Origin: Scedosporium boydii | Lineage: Eukaryota > Ascomycota > Sordariomycetes > Microascales > Microascaceae | Direction of reading: 5' to 3' | Length of the DNA stretch: 64,000 bases | NCBI GenBank assembly: GCA_002221725.1 | Contig: NJFT01000011.1 | Coordinates: forward strand, 62,001 to 126,000 | Program-made: the position numbers and the translations under genes | In this document: one piece after another, positions 34,055 through 46,627 of the stretch | Layout: every line of letters starts with the position of its first letter | How positions within the stretch are numbered: position 1 is the stretch's first letter | Notes under the pieces: generated by a model | Databases searched by the model: none | What the model saw: only the letters and a program-made list of their open reading frames with translations | What the model was told of the DNA's origin: nothing

Positions 34055-36382
34055 CTAGCCCCGTGACTTGGCCTTCTTCTTTTTCATCATCCTCTTCCGC
34101 GCAATCAACTGCTGCTTTACGTCGTCCTTTCGTTCCTGGTTCCTCTCCTCCTTGCTCTGGCCCCCTTTGGCCTTCTCCTCCCTGTCACCATGCTTTCCCT
34201 TTCGCTTGTCGGCTCCTCGAGGTCCTTTCCCTTCCCTCTGCTGCGAATTCTTATTGCTACCAGGTCCAAAAGTTCCCTTTCCGCCGGCCTTGTGGGACTT
34301 TGCGGCGGTATTTTCCTCGCGGGGTGGTTGCGTCTTATCGCGACTCTTGGCCTCCAAGGCCTTCCTCCGGCTAACGACTTGCGCATTCTCAATGGAGAAC
34401 TCGACAATGAGCCTCTGCTTCTTTCCCCTGTCATCCTGCAGCTGGTAACCGTTCATGTATCGAAGACCCATGAGAGCACATCGATGGGACCAGAATTCGA
34501 TGAATCCGTAGCCACGACTCTTGGCGCCCTCTTCCACGGAGGCCTTGGATCCGTCCTTCGTCTCGTAAACCAGCTTCACCTGCTTGACGACACCCTTGTT
34601 CTTGAGCTTCCTCTGGTGCTCGGCCTCCCTCTCTTCTTCACCGCCACGGGCGATTTCCTCCTTCGAGAGCGGTTGTCTGCGACCCTCCTTGACATCAACG
34701 GCAAATCCGACAATGGCCTTGCGGGCCAGCTCTTTCAGCTCCTTGGTAGTCATATTTCTCGGAATGTTTCGAATGGCAAGACGAGTAAGGCTCAAATGGA
34801 GGGTCGGGTTGCCCTGGACGAGCTTCTTCCGTTGTGCCAAACTCGCCTCTCGCATCTTGACCTCGGAAGGCGCCAGCAAGTTGTATAGTGGAGACCTCTT
34901 GTCGATCATACCTTCGGATAGTAGGAACAGGCGACGCTTGTCTTTCGCCTTCTTGTCCTCGGGCTCCGCGAAACGGCCGGCTTCGTCCTTGCTCACGGCC
35001 TGGGCGACTTGAAGCACCCGGCCTTCGAGCGTGTACTTGCCATTGGGGTCAATGGACTCGTCGTGAAGGATCGAGTGTTTAAGGCTGCCGCCGATATTGA
35101 TCGTCTTCGGTTCATGGCGGGGAGCGTTCCGTATGCAGGCCTTGCAGTCCTCCTGCTTGACGAAGCATACAAAGCCTGTCCCGGCAGCTCGGCCAGTAGA
35201 CTTCTCAATCACGACGCGAGCATATCGGACCGGGCCAAAGTGAGAGAAAAATGATTTGAGTTGTTCATCGGTTGCTGTGTAGGGGAGATTCCTTACGAAT
35301 ACTGTTGAAGAATTGTCCGTCATCAATTGCTTCTTCTTGTTGTCGTTGGTCGAGACAGGAGCGCCGCCATCGTCGTCATCCGCGTCCGCATCAGGGTCAG
35401 CTTCGTCGTCGGAGTCGGAGTCATCGTCATTTTCCGGGTCTGAGTCGATCTCTAGCTCCTCTTCATTCAGGTCTTCCTGATCAGACTCCGATTCAAGGTC
35501 ATCGATATGATTCATCAAAAAGTTGGCCAGATCCTCATCGGCAGTGGGGGTCCTCGCCCTTTCCGAAGCGTTGGGCTTGGCCTTTTCATTGCTGGCCTCG
35601 GATTTCTTCTCGTCCTTCTTCTTTTTCCCATCTTTCTTCTCGGGCTCGTCCTCTTCTTCGGCCTGTCCCTCCCAAATATTCTTATCAACGGCCCACTCAA
35701 CCTCAATAGCTCTGCCATCTACTTCCTTCCCATTGACGGTCTCCTTGGCTTTCTCTGCGTGTGCTCTCTTCCGGAAAGTAATGAAACCGAAACCTCTCAG
35801 CTTCCCGTTTGTATTGGGAAGATCCGCGTACTTGATCTTGCCGAAACTTTGAAAGATACGGGCCAACTGCTGCGGCTTCTTGATAGACCATGGTAAATTT
35901 CGGACAATGAGCTTGGCGGGGCGTCGGGTCTCCTCCAGCATGGCAATTCTCTTCGCCTTTTCGCTGTCCACAGGTGGGCCATCGCTTCCCTTTTCACGGT
36001 GCCGAGGCTCAGCAATCTCGATCCTAAGTTTCTTTCCCTCCCATTCGACCTTGTCGAACTTCTCCTTGGCTTCCTTGGCATCATCTGCATCCGCGAATGT
36101 GACGAAGCCGTAGCCCCTGGACTCTTTCGTTTTCTGGTCGACGACGACAATAGAGTGCTTCACAGGGTAGTGCTGAGAGAAGAACTCTGTGAGGCTTTCG
36201 CTGGTGGCGCCCTGTGGCAGAGACCTCACAAAGAGCGATCTCCGGCCCTCGATTCTCTGCCTCTTCGAGACTCTATCATCATTCTCGGGGATGGTGTCGG
36301 CTTTGATGAGCTCTTGAAGAGCTGGGTCTTCGATTTCGGGTTGGTCCCGCTGGCGCTTTCGGGTACTTGGTGAGGGCGCCAT
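34055..36382 (-). CDS. NOP4: Nucleolar ribosome-assembly protein Nop4 (RBM28)
   Basis: Nop4, the RBM28 family, is a nucleolar RNA-binding protein needed for processing of 27S pre-rRNA and making the 60S subunit. A single exon gives 775 residues. Four RRM domains can be read. RRM1 spans about 48-125 (RNP2 LFVRSL, RNP1 RGYGFVTF). RRM2 spans 157-232 (LIVRNL, RGFGFITF). RRM3 spans 359-462 (VFVRNL, GTGFVCF). A divergent RRM4 spans 533-665 (LAIRNI, RGYGFIEF). A very acidic linker (about 295-340, Asp/Glu/Ser) separates RRM2 and RRM3, and the last 85 residues are Lys/Arg-rich, fitting nucleolar retention. The segment LFLLSEGMIDKRSPLYNLLAPSEV (about residues 485-508) is typical of this family rather than of Mrd1. 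It is divergently transcribed from YCG1. Confidence 0.95.
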   Translation of the reverse strand: MAPSPSTRKRQRDQPEIEDPALQELIKADTIPENDDRVSKRQRIEGRRSLFVRSLPQGATSESLTEFFSQHYPVKHSIVVVDQKTKESRGYGFVTFADADDAKEAKEKFDKVEWEGKKLRIEIAEPRHREKGSDGPPVDSEKAKRIAMLEETRRPAKLIVRNLPWSIKKPQQLARIFQSFGKIKYADLPNTNGKLRGFGFITFRKRAHAEKAKETVNGKEVDGRAIEVEWAVDKNIWEGQAEEEDEPEKKDGKKKKDEKKSEASNEKAKPNASERARTPTADEDLANFLMNHIDDLESESDQEDLNEEELEIDSDPENDDDSDSDDEADPDADADDDDGGAPVSTNDNKKKQLMTDNSSTVFVRNLPYTATDEQLKSFFSHFGPVRYARVVIEKSTGRAAGTGFVCFVKQEDCKACIRNAPRHEPKTINIGGSLKHSILHDESIDPNGKYTLEGRVLQVAQAVSKDEAGRFAEPEDKKAKDKRRLFLLSEGMIDKRSPLYNLLAPSEVKMREASLAQRKKLVQGNPTLHLSLTRLAIRNIPRNMTTKELKELARKAIVGFAVDVKEGRRQPLSKEEIARGGEEEREAEHQRKLKNKGVVKQVKLVYETKDGSKASVEEGAKSRGYGFIEFWSHRCALMGLRYMNGYQLQDDRGKKQRLIVEFSIENAQVVSRRKALEAKSRDKTQPPREENTAAKSHKAGGKGTFGPGSNKNSQQREGKGPRGADKRKGKHGDREEKAKGGQSKEERNQERKDDVKQQLIARKRMMKKKKAKSRG

Positions 36383-36956
36383 CGTGACTAGTGATCAAAA
36401 ATATTAAGAAAAGAGTAGAAGCAACCCGCAATGGCCTCTAGAAATGGGATTTGAAGGGGAAAAAAAAATCTAGCCAGCTTGCGGTCGGCTTGAGTCGAGG
36501 TTCCCTTCAATGGGATCTATGAAATTTCCCCCACATTTCTCTCAGAAAAAAAAAAAGTCGAAGAAATCTCCGATAAGGAATTTTTAGACTTCTTATCGTG
36601 GTATTGCCGATTATTCTCCGGCGCTCGACAGGCGCGAAGTAGTTTACCTCGCAAAGCCGTTGTGTCAGAGTGGGGTAGAATATGCTACAAACGAGGCTCT
36701 ATTCCAAATTCGGAAGTCTGTTGACAAAGCGCGGTGCAAACAATCAATCTTCGCGTTGCTAGCAACATCAACCATTGATGTATACAATTCCCCCCCTCAG
36801 ATCGATCTCAAATTTGACATCCAAACGACAATATCAACGACGACAACTACCAGCCCGCCAGTTCAGGGCATTAGGTAGCACAATTTCAATAAGGGACAAA
36901 GCTGCTGCCGACGAAAATAATCAATAATAGCCTCGCCATCAACACTCGTTCACACC
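36383..36956. promoter_or_regulatory. Shared upstream region, NOP4 and YCG1
   Basis: This 574-bp region lies between the divergent starts of NOP4 and YCG1. It contains A-runs on the NOP4 side and a short CA/AC-rich leader before the YCG1 ATG (CACACCATGCC). No gene is seen. Whether the two genes are co-regulated cannot be judged from sequence. Confidence 0.5.
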
Positions 36957-39900
36957 ATGCCAGTCCGAGCCTCCACTCGATCCACGAGAACCTCCACCGC
37001 GGCCTCGCGCAAGACATCAGGGGCAGAACCACGAGCGTCCACCGCATCGCGCGCCTCATCCGCAATTGTCGACATTCCCACCGAAACCCCAGAAAATGGA
37101 TTGCGGCCGAAAGTTGCGGCCATCTTCCGCGACGCGCAGAAGACCACAGTGTCCCACAGAAAGCTGGTAGTCAACCTCCGCAAATTGCAGGAGGCCTGCT
37201 GCTACGAACCCGCCAGCTCCAAGAAACAAGCACCCGGCGATTTCGATGAACAGGATTTCAACGTCGAGTTCGTGCGCTGCGTCTTGAGGATTATGCCGGT
37301 CAAGAAGGCTGAGAGCGTAGGAGAGAAAATTGTTAGATTCGTTGGACTCTTCTTACGGCATGCTAGCGACAAAGACAATGAGCTCCTCGGCGACATTGAC
37401 CAAGACGCGAGTGTTATGCCTGAGACCCCCAGCACGAAACTCACCACCCTCCTTCTTGATACCATCCTCCCACTTCTCACTAGCAAAGACAAGTTTGTGC
37501 GGTATCGGTCGACGCAGCTGATATCACACGTCGTCAACTCTCTCGACGCCATTGATGATGAGCTCTTCCAGAGGCTAAGGCACGGTCTGCTTAGGAGGAT
37601 CCGTGACAAAGAAGCCATGGTCCGCGCACAGGCCGTCCTTGGTCTTGGTCGTCTCGCGGGTAACCAGGGCGATGAATGCGCCAACTCGGATGAGAGCGAC
37701 GATGACGCAAGCGCCGGCCTCCTAGAAAAGCTCCTAGAAGTTCTCCAAAACGATCCGAGTGCCGACGTGAGGAGGTCGCTTCTCGTGAACCTTCCAATCC
37801 TTCCCAGTACTCTTCCTTACCTTCTCGAGCGTGCTCGTGATCAAGATGCTGCTACTCGAAGGGCCGTCTACTCACGCCTTCTCCCCGCCCTTGGTGATTT
37901 CCGCCATCTCTCACTCTCCATGAGGGAGAAGCTCCTACGATGGGGTCTGCGCGACCGCGACGAGAATGTGCGCAAGGCCGCTGCCAGGCTGTTCCGAGAA
38001 AGGTGGATCGAAGACTGTGCTGGAGTACCACCCGCCGAGAATGGTGTGCAAGAGCCATCGCCACCCAGCTTTGACGGTCTGCTAGAGCTGCTCGAGCGCA
38101 TCGATGTCGTCAACTCGGCCGTTGAGAATGGCGTCGCGCTTGAGGCTATGAAAGGGTTCTGGGAAGGACGGCCCGACTACCGGGATGCCGTAACCTTTGA
38201 CGATAACTTCTGGGAGACATTGTCGGCGGAGTCTGTATTTATGGCGCGCAGTTTCAATGACTTTTGTCGAAGCGAGGGCAATGGGAAATATGAGAGTCTC
38301 GTCGAGGAGAAGCTACCCGAGGTTACGAAGCTCGCATTCTACCTCGAACGATACATCAACGCTTTGCTCGAAGCATTACGACGTATCGCCAAGGTCGAGG
38401 ACGTCGAGGAGGAAGAGGAAGAGGACACAGTCGATCAAGAATTCATTGTCGAGCAACTGTTGCATGTCGCCCTGACGCTGGATTACTCGGATGAGGTGGG
38501 CCGTAGGAAGATGTTCGCCCTTCTACGCCAGACGTTGTCGATCCCAGAGTTGCCCGATGGAATCACCAAGTTGACGGTTGACGTCCTCAGGGACATGTGC
38601 TCCCCCGACGCTGCGGGCGAGAGGGAATTCTGCAGCGTCGTCCTCGAAGCCGTCGCGGACGTCCATGACACCATTGTCGATGACCCGCCCATGGACGACG
38701 TCGAGGACAGCTTCCATTCGGCCAAATCGGAAGTCAGCAGCGCCAGCACGGTGAACAACAACGGAAGTCGCGCTAAGAGCGTCGAACTGAGTGAAGAGGA
38801 AGCCCGAGAGAAGGCCATCAAGGAGATTGTCATCAACATGAAGTGTCTTCACATCGTCCAGTGCATGCTTACCAACGTCGGCGGCAACCTTCAACAGAAC
38901 GATCATCTTGTATCCATGCTGAATAACTTGGTCGTCCCCGCGGTTAGGAGCCACGAGGCCCCTGTTAGGGAGCGTGGCCTTGTCTGTCTCGGTCTCTGTT
39001 CCCTACTGGACAAAGCGCTTGCTGAGGAGAATCTGACGCTGTTCATGCACTTCTTCTCCAAGGGCCATGCGGCGCTTCAGATCACGGCTCTTCATATTCT
39101 TACCGACATCCTCAACGTGCACGGCGCGCAACTTCTCACGGCTAACCCGACGCTACTAAAAGTCTACATTCGAGCTCTGAAGTCGGGAACCAAAGCTCCC
39201 GAGGTTCAAGCTGCAGCTACTCTTGCCACGTCCAAGCTCCTCCTTGGTCGTATCGTAACAGACCCCGAGGCGTCCGCTGAGCTTCTGAAGACCCTTATCG
39301 TGGCCTACTTCGAGCCCTCCACGGCGAACAACCAGTCCGTCAGGCAGGCCCTCAATTATTTCCTCCCCGTGTTCTGTTACTCCAGGCGAGAGAATCAGGA
39401 GCTCATGGGTAGCATTGCTCTTGATGCTATCCACTCTTTGTTTAACGTGCGTGAGGGTCTTGAGGATGACGATGCTGATGTGGACGAGGAGATGGCTAGC
39501 TTGACGACTATCGGAGCCTGTCTTGTTGACTGGACAGATCCCCGCAAGTGTTACTCTCCCACCCTCTCGCTCGATAGTGAGAAGAAGCACGTCAACGGCG
39601 ATGTCCATCTCGACTTCGCCCAGGCTATTCTAGACAAGCTCAGCGGAAACATGAGCAGTAAGTTCTCGCATCTCGATCTACCCCCCTTATCAAGGAAAGA
39701 GTTGCTAACCCGTTTTACTTCCCCAACTCAACAGAGGACGAGAAGAAGGTCATCGCTCCCCTCCTCGGCAAGCTCTACATCTCCCCCGCCTCCACAGAAG
39801 AAAAGATCCGCGACCTCTACGAAACGGTCGACTCCGCCGTCGACAGCAAACTCCTCACCGACGCCACGAGCCGCAACGCGCTGTACAAGATCCACGTCAG

Positions 39901-40144
39901 CCTCGGCAAGATCGTCAACACCCTCACCGAGCAGCAAGAATCCGCGGCCGCGAGACGCCTGAGCCGCTCCGTGTCGGCGTCGGCGTCCGTCTACGGCAGC
40001 GAGGACAGGACGGTGCTCTCGGAGGAGAAGACGATTGTTGCGGCGGAGCCGGTGATTAAGGAGGAGGATGTGAGTGGGGAGGTAACGGTTGTGCAGCGGG
40101 AGGGGGATTCTTTGGTCGATGATTTGCTTACGGATGGGGAGTGA
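36957..40144 (+). CDS. YCG1: Condensin subunit Ycg1 (CAP-G, Cnd3)
   Basis: This is the HEAT-repeat CAP-G subunit of condensin, which with Brn1, Ycs4 and the Smc2/Smc4 pair compacts and separates mitotic chromosomes. Exons 36957-39657 and 39735-40144 (GTAAGT donor, ACAG acceptor, 77-nt intron) give 1,036 residues, a usual length for the family. The N-terminus is Ser/Thr/Arg-rich and disordered, then GLRPKVAAIFRDAQKTTVSHRK begins the HEAT array. Family-typical segments are FVRCVLRIMPVKKAE, IVRFVGLFLRHASDKD, DKFVRYRSTQLISHVVNS and IRDKEAMVRAQAVLGLGRLA. An acidic run (EDVEEEEEEDT) lies near residue 480. The Cnd3-like C-terminal half carries RERGLVCLGLCSLLDKALA and HAALQITALHILTDI. The tail is Ser/Glu-rich. 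It is convergent with LAS21. Confidence 0.95.
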
Positions 40145-40548
40145 TGGAACTTTGTTTTCTTTTGGTTTAGTGTTTTCGTACGGCTTTTGTTCTCATGTTT
40201 CATGGTCGTTCAGAGTAGAAATGAGGTACTGGATGGGTTTTTCTTATGTGGGACATGGGTGCTGTGAAGGGCGGGATGCGTTAACGAGTTTAATGGGGTC
40301 TGTTGCTTTACATGTTTAAATCTTTCAGTTTATGTTACGATTTTTCCGCCTGCCAAAATGAAACGAGCCCAGTTATCCGGCGCTCGGGAAGCAAGTGAAG
40401 GAGGCGTCTTACCGTAATGGAGATCGATTCCCGCCTGGCAGCCATTGCATATATCGCTCGGCCACGGGTGCTACGCAAGAGAGAAATCATAGGTTTGAAG
40501 ACCGGTATATTGTCTATATTATTCAAAAAGCTCCCGTCTTATCATTCT
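40145..40548. other. Convergent intergenic tract, YCG1 / LAS21
   Basis: These 404 nt hold the 3' flanks of two convergent genes. No gene or repeat is seen. Confidence 0.6.
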
Positions 40549-43500
40549 CTATCCGCCTTGGCTCCGAGTCCCAAGCCAGTACATCACACCTCCGATTATC
40601 ACATTAACAACAAGATGCTGCCCCAAGCTCCACGCAATGCAATACAAATACTTGGGCGAAAACACCGTCCAAATGAACAAATGCGTTCTCAGCACCGTAC
40701 AAGCCGCCATGACGAAGAGGACGCTCCACGCCACAAACGCCGTGAGATACGTCACATGGCGCGTGAACGCGTCGGCACTCTCTTCCTCTCCCCGCGAAGT
40801 CTTCTCCTCCTTGGGAGAGTCGTCGTCTCTCGAGCGAGCGAGAAGCTGCGTCGTCGCGGAGCTCCAGTAGATGGGCGCCGCCCAGTTGCTGATGAACGTG
40901 AGGACGCCGACGGCCACGACGTTGAAGCCGCTGACGCCGTTGTAGGCGCTTGAGAGGTCGACGGAGGACATGGCGTTTGTGCCGCCGAAGGCGAAGTAGG
41001 ACGTGTGTTGGAGGAGCAGGGAGGAGATCGTAAGGTCGGGTATGGAGAGGGGGCGGGATTGGAGGAAGCGGAGTTGGAGGGCGTGGAGGAGGAAGAGCGG
41101 GATGTTGGTTACGCGGGATTGGGTGAGGGCTATGATGGTGTATAGGTGATGAAGCAACTCTAGAAATCGTTCGGTTAGCACGGTTGGAAACAAAAGAGAA
41201 CGAAAACTCGGACGTACCGAAGCCAATCTTCGCCTGGGGACCACCTCGAAGACTATTCACAAGAGCGTACACAGCCATAATCCAGACTTGGTAAAAGACA
41301 AGTCTAGCCCGACTGATAAGCGACAGGTTCGGCAGGGCAGCATACAGGTCAGACATGGGCTCAACCACCAATTCGGGAGAATCCTCATGGGTGAAGGCGA
41401 GCTTGAAGCTAAAAGCCGTCAGCACAAGGACAACCACAAACGGCACGGCAATCCAAGTGGGCATAATCTGGGGAAGCCGGCGCAGCAGTCGCGCTTGGAG
41501 CCAGATGTACGTGATCATAACCAAGAGCCAGAGGAACTTTGGATTGGTGGCTACGAAAGTCTTCACGATATCGGGGTTGCCGGCGAATTTCTGGCCTGTC
41601 TGGTTCCAGCCTCTGACTAGTCTCGTGGCAGTCATGACCAAGGCGAACCAAGTACAGTTTTCGAAGCCGCTATAGCTAAAGCGATCTCATTGTCAGCGGG
41701 AAGAAATCTTTTTTTTTTGGAAGGGACTTAAATCTCACCTCTTCCTATACTTAGCCACCAGGATACCAATCCATGCTGTAGTCGCCCAATACCAGAAGTG
41801 GTGCTCTTCCTCGACGTAACTGCTGGCGAACATCATGATGCCATATGCGAGGGTGATGGACGCGAAAGGTAATAGAGATCGTTTCTGAGGGTGACCAGAC
41901 CAAAGCAAGGCTAGCGTTGAGAGAACGCAAGCCACCACAATGATCGCTTCGGCCAAGAATATGTGGCCCATATCGTAGTTACTGGCCATGTTGCTCATGA
42001 GATCTTGCGCGTCTCGAAGCCACTATATTATTCATAAGTCAGTGCAGTCCGGGATACTTGAAATCTGAGTCTCCTACCTCCGTCACCTCACGAATCCATT
42101 CGGAGCCTAGTTCTTCATGCGATGATACAGAAGCAAGCTGCGTGTTTATCGAACGCCACTGACAGGCTAGCCGCTGTGCATCGTTCCGCACGTCAGCGCA
42201 AGGGTTAGATGCCGAGTTGAGGTCAAACAAGTCCTCCCCAAAGGCGGCGGCGGCAACACCGAGGATTTGCCTCGCATTGCGAATCAGAAGTTGGACCTGG
42301 TCAGATTCTACGAGAAGACATTAGCCGATAACTCGTCAAGCAAGAGAGTAAAATTCGAGATGGCCTACTGTGTTCCCAAAGCGGCAAAAAGTCCGGGATA
42401 AAGGCACCAAGGTTATTCTGAGGTACTGGAAAGCCGAGCAATCCTGCGAGGGTTGGAGCTAGATCAGATTGCTCGACGGTCGAGTAGTACTTGAAATCTT
42501 CTTTGTAAGGCACGGGTGTCTGCGGGCGGGAGGATATGGACTTCAGCTTCGGAGAAATGAAGAGAAGGGCTGGAGATGTCTCTCCGGGAGAGGATGCACC
42601 ATGGTTTCCGGCATCGTTCATGCCGTGATCTCCGCACACGACGAGTAGCGTGGATGAAAGGTGCTCTTGGATTTGCATAGCAGTATACAGTTGCTCAACA
42701 ATACCATCCATCTCGCGTTGTTTCGGGAACATATTTGAGCTAGAGCCGCAGAGTTAGTCGCGAAGGCCTCGGAACCAGAGTTGAAGGAGCGGAGAACACA
42801 CCTTCGGGGCCCGGATTTATGGCCAATATGATCTAAACCAAGATAGTGAAGGATCATGGTATTCCAATCCTGATTCTGAAGCTCCCCAGCAATATTACGA
42901 GTAACATTATGGTCAACCTCGGTGTAGTCCTACACCAAGTCAGAAAAGAAAAAGCACACTCAATCAAGCCCGTCACGGTATCAGTCGCAACTTACAGCAA
43001 CGAAAAAGCTAGACGTCCCATCATGCCGATCGAAGGTCTCAGGGAAAAGCTTCAGCCACGTGTCATCGCCGTAGAGAAGTAGTTTTCCAGTCCCCTTGGC
43101 CTTCATCTGCGCAAGCCAAGTATCCTGCGCCGCCAGACTCGACGTCGTGTCGCCCTCATCGACGTTGAGGATGGCGTCGAGGAAGGACGGGATTGAGCCG
43201 GTCGTGATGGCCTTGAGCCTGGGCATGGTCACGGTAGGTGACCTTGCGAATGCCGTGAAAGGAATTGCGGCTCCATCTCGGATTAGACTGTCATTGATTC
43301 TATGTGAGTTTCGCGCTCTTTAGAATTGTCAAGGGAGAAGAGCTCATGCATCTTACTCTTGGGTGTACTCGAAGCCAGAACCCTCGAGATATACAAAATC
43401 ACTAGTCAAAAGGTGTCAGTCCAAATAGTGCTTTGCCAGCTAAGTGAGAAGAAGGCCGGATTTCTCACCTCCTCAAGGCATCAATAACCATAAAGATGAG

Positions 43501-43668
43501 CCGATCAAAGGGTGCTTCAGGCACCTTCTCAAACTCGAGTTTCTCATACTGCGCCAGACCCGGAATGAACGGCTTATAAGGAAAGAATCCCCTCGCAAAG
43601 ATAAGTATCGCCAAAGGGATCAAAATGTTGGCGCCCGCAAGAAAAGGCTTCAGCAGAAGGCGCGCCAT
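40549..43668 (-). CDS. LAS21: GPI ethanolamine-phosphate transferase 2 (Las21/Gpi7)
   Basis: This is an ER membrane enzyme of the alkaline phosphatase superfamily that adds ethanolamine phosphate to the second mannose of GPI anchors. Nine exons fit (43668-43469, 43401-43357, 43287-42996, 42929-42802, 42739-42369, 42307-42078, 42022-41739, 41669-41218, 41159-40549) with consistent phases, giving 870 residues. A signal-anchor (ILIPLAILIFARGFFP) opens the protein. The catalytic region shows MVIDALRSDF with the metal-binding Asp, MPRLKAITTGS, ILHYLGLDHIGHKSGP and VVCGDHGMNDAGNHG. The GLDHIGHKSGP and NMFPKQREMD motifs fit Las21/PIG-G better than Gpi13 or Mcd4. The C-terminal half contains about a dozen hydrophobic segments. 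The exon 2/3 junction gives QDLIRDGAA, one residue unlike the usual QSLIRDGAA, so that splice site deserves a check. Confidence 0.94.
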
Positions 43669-44699
43669 AGCAAATCCAACGTCGCGGGATACAGCCGTGT
43701 TGGCTCACTCTCGGACTCCGGAACGCGCTGGGAACAGCTTGGCGTAAGACCCGGCCAAGAAAAAGAAAAGAATAAACAAAAATAGATCGGACGAGGTTTA
43801 ATCGCTCTCCATGGCAGGCTTAAAATCCGAGTTTAGTTTTGCCTTCACTCCGTGAATCCGCCAATCTCACGATCACAATCCAATAAGTGTGAGAGGACAC
43901 TGGGCAGCCCCCAATCTCAATTAAACCTTGGGTGAGAGCACGGGTGTTAGTGAGGGAGGGCGGTGTCATTAATCTTCACTTAGGAAACTAGACACTTACG
44001 TTCTATCGTGTCCCTACGCAAGATGATAATTTCTTTACTCACGAGCTCACGGGGACCACGGTCGAGCAACCTTGAGGGACACTTCTTCCAAGAACAACAA
44101 GCCACGACTTGGCTTGGACAGAAGCTCGTTGCTAACACGAGCAAGAAACCCACTTGTCGCAGCTATTAACGACTTGTCCTTGTCCCTGTAATTAGCGAGA
44201 GGTCCAGGCTGTTCCTGCCAAGCATCACGTGATACACAATCCCCTGAATTCGGCGCCGACTTGCCGATGCATCGCAGCAAGTACGGAGTACATTCAGGAC
44301 ATCATCAAGCTCACTCGGACTTCGATTCTCGATTCGGATTCAAAATTGGTCCGTAGTTTTATTTTTAATTCCTAATCTTCGAATGCCTCTATTTCCATCG
44401 TTACCTTTTGCGCCAGAAAAATGTCCTCGGGGTATCTGCAAAACGCTTCAAGCAGGCTCCAACCAGCCTACAAGGAGCTCCTAAAAAGAGAGAAAAAAAA
44501 AAAAGGAAACAACGAATTCGACCTAGTGTCCTCCTCCTCCTCGCCCATCCTTGGGCCCTCGCCTCCTTTTATGGCGCCGTCGGCGAGGAGGAACAGGAGG
44601 AGGAGGAAGAGAGGGTATTCTGTTCCTCAGATATGTACCATTCTGAATCTCAGACCACACCTTCCAATCCAGGGCTACGCCTCGAGAGCCATTCCTCCT
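43669..44699. other. Intergenic, LAS21 upstream / SIZ downstream
   Basis: No gene is seen in these 1.03 kb. The tract holds the promoter of LAS21 and the 3' flank of the SUMO ligase gene. A TACGGAGTA variant of the dispersed motif starts at 44282. Confidence 0.6.
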
Positions 44700-46627
44700 T
44701 CAGAAATGACCATTCGTGGGATAGCCGGATAGACCGCCGAAGTCGGGCTGGTGTCTTTTGGGCGGAGGAGGTGCTGAGTCCTCATCGTCGGAAGAAAGTG
44801 TGAGATCAATCACCGTCGGCGCTGGCCGCTTGGTGCTTGTTCCGCCAGACGGCCGTGGCGCCGTGCTCTCTCGAGAATCAACCATAGACGGCGTTCCAAT
44901 ACTAGGTCCGACAGACATGCTTGGAGTGGATGAGGCCTTGATGGCCCTCGCTCCATTTGGCGTTGAAACTTCGGCAATGTCGTCGATTATGTCGAAACTC
45001 GCCGTCGTGCTCTTTCTAGGCGTCGCTCGTTGCGGCCCGGGAATCTTCCATTCTCCATTTGGCTCAATGGTTACCTGCTCCAAATCCCGCGGCGTTTTGG
45101 ATAGAATGTCCAGGACATATCTATGAGTCCCTTAGCGAGAGAGTCCTTGTTTCAAAAGTCATGTTAGGTCAAAGAGGCATCCACTTACTCATCTACAGCC
45201 AGCTGCTCGAATGGCACGGGCCGATTGCAGATTGGGCAAACCCATTGTGGCCCCTGCTCTTGCAACTGAAGGTAGGACGTGGCATCGAAGCATTGCATGT
45301 GAGAGCAACCAAGCCCCCTGACGGGCAACTCGAGGTGCATATACGAAAGAGGGCATTTTAAAGACATGACTTGAGAAGTCGTCTCTATCTCCGTATCCTT
45401 GGACTTCTCGGCCACTGCGATTCCCCCCAGGTGTTAGTGATAATCAGGCAGCTTAAAAGTGTATATGTGGTCCTGCAAGGTCCTGCGACTTACATTCTCG
45501 GAGCGTTGTAGTTTTCGAAATCTTCTGCCCGTTCCTTATCCGGACAACAAGGTCGTCGGTCCTAACCGTCTTGCACAAGTAAATCGCCAAATAATACGGC
45601 TTACAGAGAAGGTGGTTAGTTGAGGCTAGTTCTCGTGGCGGGACACAAAATCCGAAATAAAAACATGGGACAGGAGGGGGGATTGACCGCGCGCTACATT
45701 GCTGCATCGAGCCATTTTGGGATTGTGTGCTCTTCTTACCTTAGTCGTCAACGCGTATATCAGCTCCACGTTGTTTGTGTAGTTTGGAAGCAGGCGTAGA
45801 TGACTGGTGATGTCAACCGGCCGTGTAGAGCCAGGCTTCTTCTTCAGCCCCCGCAAATTCGCCTTCACCTCACCGCCATTCACCTTCAACTCCGACTGGT
45901 GTGGGAAGGAGATGTCCTGAGTACCATTGGTATCACCGGCACAGAATACCATGACCCGGTAAGCCTTGTCGTCTAGGCACTGCCGCAGCTCAGGGTGATC
46001 CGCAAGCTTGATTGGAACTATGACAGAGTTCCTATGACTGCTCATAGCTACGGAGGCATAGGAATCACGAGTTAGTCAAGTGAGATTGCGATTTAGGGTG
46101 CGGCGCGAGGTGGGAAAGGTTCGTACCGGGACAATTTTTGATTCCACCAACAAGGCTCCGGATCTCATAAAAGGGGCTTCGGCTGAATGCAAGGTCCATC
46201 GACCCGGACGAGCTCGACGCTGGGGTTGGCCTCGCGGAGTAGCTAGGTTGAAATGGTGCTTGATATTGTAGCATCACCGGGTCGCGATAGCTTGGCTGGC
46301 GAATGGGGGGGGTTGGGGCGGGCGGAAGTCGGCTTCCTGTGTTTTGCTCTATGTTCTTTCTCAACTCACGCCAACGTGACATATCCTGTTTGTTATACGT
46401 ATCCATGATCACTAGCAAGTAGAGAAGATGTGAGAAGTTAAGTCAAGTCAACGGCATAGAACGAACTTACAATTAATGACCCGGGCCCGTAATTCAGCTT
46501 TGACACCTCCACGCGCTTGGCCGAAAGCACCACATATCGCTTGTAACTGACGGTTAAGTAGAGTGTTGGAATTGACGACCTTTATCAATGCGGCAACGTC
46601 AGTGTTCGATATGCTAGGTTGCGACAT
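44700..46627 (-). CDS. Siz/PIAS-type SUMO E3 ligase
   Basis: This is a nuclear SUMO ligase of the Siz/PIAS family, which passes SUMO from Ubc9 to substrates. Six exons (46627-46471, 46411-46127, 46047-45740, 45599-45494, 45414-45189, 45120-44700) join in phase to 500 residues, short for the family. Domains in order: a SAP-like DNA-binding helix pair at about 1-60 (LLNRQLQAICGAFG, KAELRARVINLI); a PINIT domain at about 125-285 (FYEIRSLVGGIKNCPG, NSVIVPIKL, LRLLPNYTNNVELIYALTTK); an SP-RING at about 300-350 with zinc ligands in LKCPLS, GCSHMQCFDA and WVCPICN; and a SUMO-interacting motif VIDLTLSSDDED near residue 464. The start ATG gives MSQPSISNTDVAAL. It lies upstream of LAS21 on the same strand, with no evidence of co-transcription. 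Confidence 0.93.
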